Origin: Virgibacillus sp. NKC19-3
Lineage (GTDB): Bacteria; Bacillota; Bacilli; Bacillales; Amphibacillaceae
Direction: 5' to 3'
DNA: 64,000 bases
Assembly (NCBI RefSeq): GCF_019837165.1
Contig: NZ_JAGYHC010000001.1
Location: 2,976,001 to 3,040,000, forward strand
This document shows, one piece after another, positions 40,556-49,035 of this stretch; within the stretch, counting starts at the first letter, position 1, and the number at the start of each line of letters is the position of its first letter. The notes below the pieces were generated by a model that did not search any database, had not been told where the DNA came from, and saw only the letters and a list, made by a program, of their open reading frames with translations. Both the position numbers and the translations under genes were made by a program.

Positions 40556-42206
40556 ATTTATCTGGATAGCATGCATCATCCTCATCGCCTACCTTCTTCC
40601 GTATTACATACTCGGTGAGGATATGCACATCCGCGTACATGACAACTTGGATTCAAACATTGTTTGGTACAAATTACTCGCAGAAAGTGGACAAATTTTT
40701 ACGCTATCGGATGTCACCTTGCCTCAAGTTATTGATGGGCTCCCAAGAAGCGCATTGCCTTCAGCCTTTGATGCTGTCGTGTGGCTATACGTGCTTTTTG
40801 AGCCAATGACAGCATATACCATTAGTCAAACAATCATGCGATTTGCCGCACTTTTCGGCATGTATTTGTTGCTGACAAGGCATGTGTTTCATGAAGTGAA
40901 ATCACCATGGATTACCGTCGGTGCCTCGCTAGCTTTTGCGATGCTTCCGTATTGGCCATCTGGTGCTTTATCCATTGCTGGCCTTCCGCTGGCATTGCAT
41001 CTGTTCCTGACAATTCGAAAATTTGGCTGGAAAACACCGAAATACAACTGGGTCCTTTTATTTGTGATTCCATTTTTCTCGAATTTTATTTTGACTTTCG
41101 TGTTCTTCCTTGCGCTTATGGGGCTATTCTGGCTGATTGACTGGTTCCGTTTCAAAAAATCAAATTGGCCGTTTTTTACAGCCGTTGCCTCGATGACGGG
41201 GATTTACTTGGTGAAAGAGTATTTGGTCATCACTTCTATGTTTTTTGACGGTGGATTTGCGTCACACCGGGATGAACTAAATCTGGGGCATAATACATTT
41301 GAACGCAGTGTGGAGCTTGCTTGGGAAAATTTCCTATACGGGCATACGCATGATGAAGCCCATCAGGTATTGATTATTATTCCAGTCATATTTACTGCTT
41401 TGCTCGTTGCTGCTTACAGTAATGTGAAACCGAAAAAGCTAATAACCCTATTCCTGTTTAACTTTTGTCTTTCTGTATGGTATGCCTTCTGGTATTGGGA
41501 AGGCTGGCGTATAGTGAAGGACAATGTCATGATCGCCAATACATTTAATTTTGCCCGGATCCATTTTTTCGATCCAGCTGTCTGGTATATATGTTTTGCA
41601 TTGGCACTCGCATTGTTATGGAAACATCTGAAATTCGGGAAAGTACTTGCTGTCGTATTGGTTATTTTGCAATGCTGTCTCGTTTTTGAATTAAATGAGG
41701 AGAACAAATATAGCTCGTTTGATACACCAACATTTGCAGAGTTCTACTCTGAGGATTTATTCGACGAAATTGAGGCTTATATTGGCGAGGACCAGTCCGA
41801 TTACCGTGTTGTTAGCATCGGTATGCATCCAACGATCGCACAATACAATGGGTTTTATACGTTGGATACGTATAATAACAGTATTCCACTAACATATAAG
41901 CATGATTTTCGGGAAGTCATCGAGGGCGAACTCGATAAAAGTCCATCACTGAAAAACTATTTTGATACATGGGGCGGTCGCCTGTACATGTATATCGCAG
42001 AACACGGCGAAAATTATCTATATACGAAAGATCACAATGATCCGATTGAACAACTTGATATTAATACAGAAGCACTACAAGAATTAGGCGGCGACTACAT
42101 TCTCTCAGCCGTCCCAATCGAAAACTATGAGGAACTAGGGCTCGAACAAGAGGAAGTTTTTGAAAACAGTAAATCCCCGTGGCAAATTTGGCTGTACAGG
42201 GTGTAA
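40518..42206 (+). CDS. YkoS-like multi-span membrane protein (DUF6044, GT-C-like)
   Basis: 562 residues with roughly ten membrane helices in the first 390, then a hydrophilic C-terminal domain of about 170. An early extracytoplasmic loop carries DMHIRVHDNLDSNIVWYKLL, acidic and conserved in YkoS relatives, like the Asp/Glu loop of GT-C transferases. In B. subtilis, GT2/membrane-protein pairs such as CsbB-YfhO and YkoT-YkoS decorate surface polymers from undecaprenyl-phosphate sugars. By analogy this protein should transfer the sugar outside the cell. The acceptor (teichoic acid or other) is unknown. ATG at 40518 follows GAGGAT and overlaps wecE. Confidence 0.82.
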   Translation: MESRLLQIFIKNKFIWIACIILIAYLLPYYILGEDMHIRVHDNLDSNIVWYKLLAESGQIFTLSDVTLPQVIDGLPRSALPSAFDAVVWLYVLFEPMTAYTISQTIMRFAALFGMYLLLTRHVFHEVKSPWITVGASLAFAMLPYWPSGALSIAGLPLALHLFLTIRKFGWKTPKYNWVLLFVIPFFSNFILTFVFFLALMGLFWLIDWFRFKKSNWPFFTAVASMTGIYLVKEYLVITSMFFDGGFASHRDELNLGHNTFERSVELAWENFLYGHTHDEAHQVLIIIPVIFTALLVAAYSNVKPKKLITLFLFNFCLSVWYAFWYWEGWRIVKDNVMIANTFNFARIHFFDPAVWYICFALALALLWKHLKFGKVLAVVLVILQCCLVFELNEENKYSSFDTPTFAEFYSEDLFDEIEAYIGEDQSDYRVVSIGMHPTIAQYNGFYTLDTYNNSIPLTYKHDFREVIEGELDKSPSLKNYFDTWGGRLYMYIAEHGENYLYTKDHNDPIEQLDINTEALQELGGDYILSAVPIENYEELGLEQEEVFENSKSPWQIWLYRV

Positions 42207-42240
42207 CCTTGAACAGCCAAACAGTGCCTTGATGCCTTTG

Positions 42241-43761
42241 TTAATCTGGGATTTCATGAACACTTTTGCTGTTATTCATCTCCTGATTTTCCCAATCAAT
42301 AGATTTCCTTGGACGAACACGCAAAGCTTCTGCATTCCCTCCAGCTTTATCTGCTGCGTCTGCTACACCATTTATAATTCCTTTCGAAGTCATTGTAGCT
42401 CCAGAAATAACATCAATCATTAGTGTTTGCCCATCTATGATTTCTTGAGGAAGTCGATGAAATGCAGGATCTGAAACACCCGGAGATTCCCCGCTATTAT
42501 CAATATCTATAGACAAAACTTCTTTCTCAGAAAAGGTTACATTCATCTCAAACTGATCATTATGTCCTTCAGCAAATACTTGATAAGTGCCTGGATTAAA
42601 GGAGATTTCTATATTTTGTAATTTTTTTAGACGTTCATATTTTTCTTTTTCTGCTTGTACATCCACTACTAAAGATTCCATTACATCCCATAAAGGAGAT
42701 GGAATATGAAGCACATCCTGCTCACTAATATCGGCGAATTCTCTAATTTCTTCATTGTTTTTTACTTTAGCAACCCAGTTTGGCTCAATGAGAAATTTTT
42801 TACCAATTGAAATTAAATCATAACCGGCTTCGAAAGCCTCTTTCGCATCATGATATTGATTTATATTTCCTACCCCCATAACCGGGATTTGGGCAAGTTG
42901 TTCAGAACGCTGCGCCAAATATTTATCAATCAATGGTTCTGGATCTCCTGCATCAACAATGGACGTACGTTTCCAATTATTCATGGAGAAATGGAAATAA
43001 TCTGGTTGTAATTGTGCTAAATGATTTAATAAAAACATCGTATCCCCAAAGCGAATACCTGGCTCTTCAATTTCTTCAGGAGAGAAACGGTAACCGATGA
43101 TAAATTCTCTTGCATCTTGCTCGTTAACTTCAGCTTGAACAGCCTTCAAAACTTCTTCAGGGAATCGAACTCGTTCTTCCATGCCTCGCCCCCATCGATC
43201 TTCACGGCGATTCGAGTGAGTGGAGAAAAATTGTTGGACTAAGTACGTATTTGCTCCATGAATCTCTACTCCGTCAAAACCTGCTTTAATGGCACGACGG
43301 GTAGCATCTTTAAATTTCTGAATCATTTGATCAATATCAGCCGGCATCATTTGACGAGGCGGAACAGCTCCTATACGAGGAGCAGCTATTGGACTTGCGG
43401 AAATTGGGTAAGATCCACCGTTATATTCTGGATTTGCCATACGGCCAGCATGGTAAATTTGTAAAATAGCTTTTGAACCTTTGTCCTGAATAACTTGAGC
43501 TAATTGGCTTAAACCTCGAATCTGTGAATCCTTATTCACTCCTAATGCGCCAGGGAAACCACGACCTTTGTCATCGACAAAGGCACTTTCTACAATAATC
43601 GCTGCGGCTTCACCCGCACGATAAGCATAGTAATCTATTATTTCTTCCGTCACTGTCCCATCGAAATAAGCAGCTTGTGTCGTCATAGGTGCCATACATA
43701 TATGATTTTTTAACGTTGCACCAGAATGTAATTGAAATTCTTCAAATAAGTCCTTCGACAT
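42241..43761 (-). CDS. Old yellow enzyme fused to a C-terminal FMN_bind domain
   Basis: 506 residues, no signal peptide. Residues 1-~365 are an OYE-type flavin oxidoreductase barrel: CMAPMTTQAAYFDG, ILQIYHAGRM, and EIHGANTYLVQQFFSTHSN with H168/N171 as the substrate-anion pair. Residues ~385-475 are an FMN_bind domain starting FNPGTYQVFAEGHND, with the flavinylation motif VISGATMTS; T456 is the expected covalent FMN site. It would thus hold one free and one covalent FMN, giving an internal electron relay to an unknown substrate (enone, enoate or nitro). The ApbE gene next door would attach the FMN. Upstream carries the shared 17-base element. Confidence 0.9.
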   Translation of the reverse strand: MSKDLFEEFQLHSGATLKNHICMAPMTTQAAYFDGTVTEEIIDYYAYRAGEAAAIIVESAFVDDKGRGFPGALGVNKDSQIRGLSQLAQVIQDKGSKAILQIYHAGRMANPEYNGGSYPISASPIAAPRIGAVPPRQMMPADIDQMIQKFKDATRRAIKAGFDGVEIHGANTYLVQQFFSTHSNRREDRWGRGMEERVRFPEEVLKAVQAEVNEQDAREFIIGYRFSPEEIEEPGIRFGDTMFLLNHLAQLQPDYFHFSMNNWKRTSIVDAGDPEPLIDKYLAQRSEQLAQIPVMGVGNINQYHDAKEAFEAGYDLISIGKKFLIEPNWVAKVKNNEEIREFADISEQDVLHIPSPLWDVMESLVVDVQAEKEKYERLKKLQNIEISFNPGTYQVFAEGHNDQFEMNVTFSEKEVLSIDIDNSGESPGVSDPAFHRLPQEIIDGQTLMIDVISGATMTSKGIINGVADAADKAGGNAEALRVRPRKSIDWENQEMNNSKSVHEIPD

Positions 43762-43798
43762 ATGAACGTTCCTTTCAGTAGAATAATAAAAAAACAGA

Positions 43799-43815
43799 TG
43801 TGAATATTTCTACTG
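43799..43815. promoter_or_regulatory. Shared 17-base element, copy 1 (upstream of OYE-FMN_bind)
   Basis: TGTGAATATTTCTACTG is identical to the element at 45050-45066. Here it lies in the 5' leader of the OYE fusion gene, in reverse orientation to transcription and about 40 bases before the start. Its core GTGAATATTTCTAC is an imperfect palindrome, as expected for a dimeric repressor. Confidence 0.6.
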
Positions 43816-43945
43816 ATAACGAAAGCGTATCATATTTATTTAAACGTGTCATGGTTATGTGAAATAGTTAACAAATTTTTCATAAATACTAGAAGTATCA
43901 ACCGTCCCTTCCATCATCCTTCCAGATGAATGAGATAACTTAAAA

Positions 43946-44902
43946 TCAGGACGACGTATTAAATAATGCGACATAAGGTTTGATATCTTTTGTTAGTAAA
44001 ATATCTTTTTCTTTGGTTATGATAATTGCATCCATATGAGGCAGTGATTCTATATACTGTATCGCTTCTTGAGGTGACATTTTAAATAAAACAGTTGTAA
44101 AAAGCTCTCCATGAATAGACTCATTGGAGACAATGGTTACACTTGCCAAATTATTTTCAATCGGATATCCAGTTGCTGAATCAAATATATGATGGTATTT
44201 CTTCCCATTCATTTCAAAAAATCTTTCATATATTCCAGATGTTACCACAGATTTATTTTTTACTAAAACAGCTCCAACTAATGCTCCACGATTTATAGAA
44301 GGTTGCTGAATACCAACACGCCAAAATCCATCCGCATGTTTTGGACTTTCACCGATCGTTAGGACATTTCCACCTAAATCAATCAATCCATTCTTAACAC
44401 CTTTTTTCATAAAAAATTGCTTCAGACGATCTGCAAAATAGCCTTTAGCTAAAGCGCCAAGGTCGATCTCCATTCCTTTCTTATTTAAATAGACGGATTG
44501 AGATTCTGGATTCAGTTCAATATTATTGGGGTTAATTAATTCCAATCTTTCATCAATATCCACTTGTCGAGGAATCTGGGCACCATCAAAGCCAATTTTC
44601 CACAGCTTAACTAATGGTCCAATTGCAATATTTAAACTTCCATTGAACGATAAGCTATATTGTTTTCCCATTTGAATTAGTTCAAATAAATCCGAATCAA
44701 CATGTACGGAATCTATTCCCGATTGATCATTGATCGTCATTAAGTCACTGTTTGGATGATTGGCACTGAATCGCTTTTCATAATCCTCAAGGATACGATC
44801 CGCTTGTTCAAGTAATATTTCGGATTCCACGTGTTCAATATTTAGCACAATTTGCGTTCCCATTCGTTCCATTGTCTTATGTTTCAATAACAAAACTCCC
44901 AT
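43946..44902 (-). CDS. apbE: FAD:protein FMN transferase (ApbE), cytosolic
   Basis: 318 residues. Attaches FMN from FAD to a Thr in SGAT-type motifs. Family regions: ERMGTQIVLNIEH, DYEKRFSANHPNSDLMTIND, ALAKGYFADRLKQFF, GLIDLGGNVLTIG and HHIFDSATGYPIENNLASVTIV. The metal-site motif near the C-terminus reads GELFTTVLF, in place of the DALSTALF of many ApbE proteins. That form recurs, from memory, in ApbE of lactic bacteria. There is no signal peptide or lipobox, so it acts inside the cell, like its two apparent clients on either side. Confidence 0.92.
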   Translation of the reverse strand: MGVLLLKHKTMERMGTQIVLNIEHVESEILLEQADRILEDYEKRFSANHPNSDLMTINDQSGIDSVHVDSDLFELIQMGKQYSLSFNGSLNIAIGPLVKLWKIGFDGAQIPRQVDIDERLELINPNNIELNPESQSVYLNKKGMEIDLGALAKGYFADRLKQFFMKKGVKNGLIDLGGNVLTIGESPKHADGFWRVGIQQPSINRGALVGAVLVKNKSVVTSGIYERFFEMNGKKYHHIFDSATGYPIENNLASVTIVSNESIHGELFTTVLFKMSPQEAIQYIESLPHMDAIIITKEKDILLTKDIKPYVALFNTSS

Positions 44903-45049
44903 ATATGTTTATTCGTAACATCACTAGATAGAAAAAGAAAAGTGCACTTCCTTTAACCATTATAACTTGAAACATTTATTTTAACATAAAAATAAACAAG
45001 CCGTGATACAGCTCACTGCTTTGTTAAACCTTCCGTATTATAATGAGAC

Positions 45050-45066
45050 TGTGAATATTTCTACTG
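45050..45066. promoter_or_regulatory. Shared 17-base element, copy 2 (upstream of FMN_bind-PAS)
   Basis: Identical to 43799-43815. A TATAAT at 45039-45044 places the transcription start at about 45050, so a protein bound here would block transcription. No good -35 is seen; an imperfect inverted repeat (AACAAGCCGTGA...TCACTGCTTTGTT, 44995-45025) lies there instead. Confidence 0.6.
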
Positions 45067-45096
45067 GGAATACGTATATCTTTTAGGAGGATACAC

Positions 45097-46185
45097 ATGA
45101 GTCAATATAACCCTGGGACTTATAAAGGTAGATCTACAGGATATCATGATTATATTACTGTTGAAGTAAGCGTAGACGAAAATGAAATTTTGGAAATTGA
45201 CTATCAAGAAAACGAAACACCGAATAAAGGTGGCGTTGCTGTTCAAAAAATGGTTGAGGCCATTAAAAATGAGAAAACATTAGAAGTCGATACCGTTTCT
45301 GGAGCAACGTATGCCTCTGAAGGGACTATTCGTGCAGTTCATGAAGCCTTAGAAGTCGCTCAAGGAAAACGAGCACCCATTGATGGAGAATACAGTGAAG
45401 AAACGGAAACAATGGAACACAACTTTACTCCTGGAACCTATAGTGGTATAGGGGATGGATATAAAGGTGAAATGGAGTTAAATGTTACCGTAAGTGAAAA
45501 GAAAATAGAAAAAATAGATTATAGCGGTAAAGAAACAGCTGACGTCGGTGGAGAAGCCATGAACCATATTATTGCTGATGTATTGCGTACACAATCTTCT
45601 CAAATTGATGCTGTTTCTGGAGCAACTTTTACCTCTCGTGGAGCTCAAGAAGCACTCGATTATGCATTAGATGTTGCTCGTGGTGAAATCGATCCAAATG
45701 CTGAACCTAAACTAGAAGATGTAGAACCACGCATTCAGTTTAGGGGAGGTAGTTTAACACTTGAACAAGTGGAAGCTATATTGAATGCTATTCCACTAGA
45801 AATCACGTTTGTAGGTCCAGATTTAAGATTCCAATATTTTAATGATAATCACCAAGAGTTCCACCGGGCCAAAGCTAGCTTAGGAAGCCATTTTATTGAT
45901 TGTCATCCACCACACCTGCGTGACTTTGTTGGAAAGCTAGCCGGAGAATTAGCGGATGGTACGCGTAAAAGCGAAACACATTGGTTTACCCGTTCAAGCG
46001 GGGACCGCAAAATTTTTGTAACTTACGTTCCTTTATTTAATAAAAAAGGACAGAATGTAGGGTTTATGGAATATGTTCAAAACGGAACACCGTTCATTGA
46101 TACAATGGATGAACCAAACCGACGCGGAGAATTAAGTGATCCAAACGAACCTAACCCATTTGCAAGGGAAAATTGGGACGAATAA
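45097..46185 (+). CDS. Double FMN_bind protein with C-terminal PAS domain
   Basis: 362 residues, cytosolic. Two FMN_bind domains in tandem: residues ~3-90 (NPGTYKGRSTGYHDY, DTVSGATYAS, T71) and ~109-195 (TPGTYSGIGDGYKGE, DAVSGATFTS, T177). Both should carry covalent FMN. Residues ~220-332 are a PAS domain of the kind found with DUF438: ILNAIPLEITFVGPDLRF, then DCHPPHLRDFV with a Cys-His pair (C269, H270), then THWFTRSSGDRKIFV. No kinase or output domain follows. A two-flavin electron carrier with a sensory or cofactor-binding PAS is the best description. RBS TTAGGAGG. Confidence 0.88.
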   Translation: MSQYNPGTYKGRSTGYHDYITVEVSVDENEILEIDYQENETPNKGGVAVQKMVEAIKNEKTLEVDTVSGATYASEGTIRAVHEALEVAQGKRAPIDGEYSEETETMEHNFTPGTYSGIGDGYKGEMELNVTVSEKKIEKIDYSGKETADVGGEAMNHIIADVLRTQSSQIDAVSGATFTSRGAQEALDYALDVARGEIDPNAEPKLEDVEPRIQFRGGSLTLEQVEAILNAIPLEITFVGPDLRFQYFNDNHQEFHRAKASLGSHFIDCHPPHLRDFVGKLAGELADGTRKSETHWFTRSSGDRKIFVTYVPLFNKKGQNVGFMEYVQNGTPFIDTMDEPNRRGELSDPNEPNPFARENWDE

Positions 46186-46213
46186 AAAATGGTATAATTG
46201 GATGTCAACGATT

Positions 46214-46245
46214 GGAGTGGACAGCTGATTGTCCGCTCCTTTATG
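46214..46245 (+). terminator. Terminator after the FMN_bind-PAS gene
   Basis: GGAGTGGACA pairs perfectly with TGTCCGCTCC across six bases and is followed by TTTATG. Confidence 0.8.
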
Positions 46246-46432
46246 ATCTGAATTAACTGTTCATATGTTTCTAGTCCTCATAAAAAGGCAACTTCTATTT
46301 CACTTCGCTCGCTGCTCCAGCAGTCATTCATTAGCTAACACCATGGCAAGGCTGTACAAACGATAACCCTTAACAGCTTCATAGTGCTCGGCTCGTACGC
46401 TCAAATTCTATCTATGATCTGGGTATCTTTAC

Positions 46433-46897
46433 TTATTCTCCATAATCCCACAACACCCGCCACTCTTCCTCAACCATGGTTACATAGACGTCTTGCACAA
46501 TCGTGAAATTCCCATACTTACTGTTAAAATGCTGCGATACTTGCACATGATAAACAACATCAATCGGTTCTGCAGTTGCTTCCATTTTCCAATCATTCAC
46601 TTTTTGTGCATCTGTTATCGAATATGTAAATGTCGCAACATCAAAATGATTCATAAACACATGTGGACGATCTTCCAAATAATGAACTTTATTAAATTTT
46701 TCTTGCATCAATGGATGAAACATCTCCCATGCATCGGAAAACGCCCCTTCTTGTTCATATGTATAAAACGTCTCAACTGCCTTTTCTGCTTGACGCTCCG
46801 GGGAAGTAATACGAAGAATATAAACCGTGACGATAATAGCTATGATAATCATCAGCAAAAACACAAATAATAAACCCTTTCCCCGACCATTCTTCAT
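46433..46897 (-). CDS. Small membrane-anchored protein of unknown function
   Basis: 154 residues. Start at 46897 (MKNGRGKGLL) is taken because GGGAAGGGGG precedes it and a membrane helix (LLFVFLLMIIIAIIVTVYIL) follows at once; upstream in-frame codons give low-complexity sequence. After the helix is an extracytoplasmic NTF2-like domain (AVETFYTYEQEGAFSDAWEMFHP). No specific family function can be assigned. Confidence 0.7.
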   Translation of the reverse strand: MKNGRGKGLLFVFLLMIIIAIIVTVYILRITSPERQAEKAVETFYTYEQEGAFSDAWEMFHPLMQEKFNKVHYLEDRPHVFMNHFDVATFTYSITDAQKVNDWKMEATAEPIDVVYHVQVSQHFNSKYGNFTIVQDVYVTMVEEEWRVLWDYGE

Positions 46898-46998
46898 GAT
46901 AGAGTCCCCCTTCCCTATTTTATTCGAGAGTTGGGGATTTATTATTAACGAAACTGTTGCATCTTCGGAAGCAGCGCTGTGCTCTGTGAAACGATAGA

Positions 46999-47025
46999 AA
47001 CGTAGCTTAAAGCTACGTGGTTTTT
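46999..47025 (+). terminator. Hairpin with T-run (possible terminator or IS-end remnant)
   Basis: ACGTAGCTT-AA-AGCTACGT-like stem followed by GGTTTTTTC on the plus strand. No gene on that strand ends here, so it may be a leftover end of a mobile element. Confidence 0.45.
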
Positions 47026-47136
47026 TCATTTATTTTCCATTTAACTGTCAAAATTTGTTCAAAATTGATAGACTTTAATACCAAAATGTAGTATTATGTA
47101 GCTATATTTTTAAATCATTAACAAGGATGTGAATAA

Positions 47137-47457
47137 ATGTCAGTATCAAGAATTTTAAAGTGGGTCACTGGTGGTTTTGAAGCACTACTAGGTATCCCCA
47201 TTTTGGGAGCTTCTATTATAGTAGGACTTTGGTGGACTCCCCTGGTAGTTATGTTGATCATGCATATTATAACTTTAGTAATGACTAAAAAGGATGGCGG
47301 TCCAAGCGTAGGCAGTATTTTAGGTATCGTAACTTCTTGTGTAGGCTGGATCCCTGGGGTAGGAATAATTATGCACATACTTTCTGCAATATTCCTTATG
47401 GTTAATGCATCTACTCCTGATAATCAAGCAGTTACCAATGATACAACCATCGCATAA
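47137..47457 (+). CDS. Small hydrophobic membrane protein, unknown
   Basis: 106 residues with three probable membrane helices (GGFEALLGIPILGASIIVGL, TPLVVMLIMHIITLVM, IVTSCVGWIPGVGIIMHILS) and a short Thr/Asp-rich tail. AAGGATG lies before the ATG and a terminator follows, which supports a real gene. I do not recognise the family. Confidence 0.7.
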   Translation: MSVSRILKWVTGGFEALLGIPILGASIIVGLWWTPLVVMLIMHIITLVMTKKDGGPSVGSILGIVTSCVGWIPGVGIIMHILSAIFLMVNASTPDNQAVTNDTTIA

Positions 47458-47479
47458 TGCAATTATTTATTTCATCGAA

Positions 47480-47508
47480 GTCTCATCCATTAGCGGATGA
47501 GGCTTTTT
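47480..47508 (+). terminator. Terminator after the 47137 gene
   Basis: GTCTCATCC/GGATGAGGC stem followed by TTTTTAT. Confidence 0.8.
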
Positions 47509-47528
47509 ATTGAATTGATCATGAAATC

Positions 47529-47795
47529 CTAAATATCGGATTCACGCTTTTCAACATTTTCCCGTAAAAAGTATAAACCTTCTTCATTGGAGTAGGCACG
47601 CAGCTTTTTTCTTGTCGAATGAATCGGTTGAATATTGTCGTGATCAGAGGAGATTTCTATCACTTCCTGGTTATCACCCTTTACATATAAGTGCACCTTA
47701 AATTCTTCCTCGACTATTTGCAGAAGATCCATTAACTCAATATGTCTTTTTCCTTTCAACTTCTTGTAAAGCTTCCCTTTTGTTATAAATTCCAC
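47529..47795 (-). CDS. Small conserved-looking soluble protein, unknown
   Basis: 88 residues from a GTG at 47795 (GAGGTG upstream). An in-frame GTG at 47804 overlaps that site. Basic N-terminus (KGKLYKKLKGKRHIEL), then acidic segments. No known domain recognised. Composition and ribosome site favour a real gene. Confidence 0.55.
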   Translation of the reverse strand: MEFITKGKLYKKLKGKRHIELMDLLQIVEEEFKVHLYVKGDNQEVIEISSDHDNIQPIHSTRKKLRAYSNEEGLYFLRENVEKRESDI

Positions 47796-48121
47796 TTTAT
47801 TCACCTCACATTTTCCTATGTGAAATCAGGAAGATATATGCTTCTATGAATCAAATAATAGCATACGATCAAACTAGGCACAATTACCTAAAAACGACCA
47901 TCCTACCCCCAAATTCACATTTTACATCCTTCCATGATGCAAAAGCGCTGTTTTTCATCCGTCTATTATAATTTTATCCCTTATAAAATAAGCGAAATTG
48001 AATTTTAATAAAGACATCATAAATTTTAACACCACCGAACAGTGACAGACACTATTCGATGGTGTTAAAATAGAACAGTTAATGTAAAAATAATGGCTTT
48101 AAGTGAAAGGAATCGTTGGAT
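47796..48121. other. Intergenic region with a long hairpin
   Basis: No gene. Holds an imperfect hairpin at 48029-48067: AACACCACCGAACAGTG with CACTATTCGATGGTGTT. It contains the GTGACAGACAC core related to other short repeats in the window. Promoter of yitT expected at the right end. Confidence 0.5.
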
Positions 48122-48982
48122 ATGAATAAACAGAACCGTGTTATCATCGAATATTTCCAAGTTATTATTGGAGCTACGCTTGTAGGATTGGCCTATAATC
48201 TATTTTTACTGCCATCCAAGCTTGCTGCAGGTGGGATTTCAGGAGTTAGCACTATTTTATTTGAATTATATGAATTAAGCCCTGCTTACTCACAATTTCT
48301 CATCAACCTCCCCATTTTTATTATTGGCTGGATCGCAATGGGGAAAAATTTTAGCTGGAAGACATTGGTCGGGACGTTCTGGGTTCCATTTATCATATGG
48401 CTATCCGCTAACTTCCCATATACCGTTGATAACCCTGTACTTGGAGCCATTTATGGCGGAATTATTCTTGGTGCCGGACTTGGAATTGTCTACAAAGGAA
48501 ACGGATCAACAGGAGGCACAGCAGCAATAGCCCAAATCGTGAAGAAATTCACTGGCCTATCAAGTGGTTATTCGCAGTTAATCGTAGACGGTGTTGTTGT
48601 TATATCTTCTATTATTGTATTCAATTTGGAATTGACATTATTTGCGCTCATGTGTATTTATATTACAAGTAAAACAATAGATATCGTACAATTACGAACA
48701 TCGGCGTCCAAACTTATTCTGATCATTACAGAGGATGAAGAAAAAATTCAAGCGCTCATCCGTGATAAGATCGATCGGGGATTGACAAAAGTGCGTTCTG
48801 TTGGGGGCTACTCCAACGAGGATAAAACCATGATACTGTGTGTCACAGAACAACAGGAGGCAGTACAACTGAAAAAAATTCTCCAAAAAGAAGAACCCTC
48901 CTCTTTTATCATTTATATCGATGCATCAGAAATACAGGGAAGAGGGTTCTCCTTGGATAAATATTATGGTCAAAAATTATAA
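48122..48982 (+). CDS. YitT family membrane protein (DUF161/DUF2179)
   Basis: 286 residues: five or six membrane helices (GATLVGLAYNLFLLPSKLAAGGISG, then YSQFLINLPIFIIGWIAMG), followed by a cytosolic DUF2179 domain (SASKLILIITEDEEKIQALI...GLTKVRSVGGYSNEDKTMILCV). ATG at 48122 has GAAAGGA upstream; the ORF could also begin at TTG 48116. Relatives are common in Bacillaceae, with no firm function. Some are linked to sporulation or surface structure. Confidence 0.92.
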   Translation: MNKQNRVIIEYFQVIIGATLVGLAYNLFLLPSKLAAGGISGVSTILFELYELSPAYSQFLINLPIFIIGWIAMGKNFSWKTLVGTFWVPFIIWLSANFPYTVDNPVLGAIYGGIILGAGLGIVYKGNGSTGGTAAIAQIVKKFTGLSSGYSQLIVDGVVVISSIIVFNLELTLFALMCIYITSKTIDIVQLRTSASKLILIITEDEEKIQALIRDKIDRGLTKVRSVGGYSNEDKTMILCVTEQQEAVQLKKILQKEEPSSFIIYIDASEIQGRGFSLDKYYGQKL

Positions 48983-48992
48983 TCGCATCATG

Positions 48993-49022
48993 AAGCCCGT
49001 CTGCAACATACAGCGGGCTTTT
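48993..49022. terminator. Terminator between yitT-like and aldo/keto reductase genes
   Basis: AAGCCCG...CGGGCTT stem followed by TTCTTCC on plus; convergent genes could share it. Confidence 0.75.
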
Positions 49023-49035
49023 CTTCCTTCTATTT

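Noticed and set aside
43806-43822. cre site at GAAAGCGTATCA
   Set aside because: Core resembles cre but the right half mismatches at several positions.
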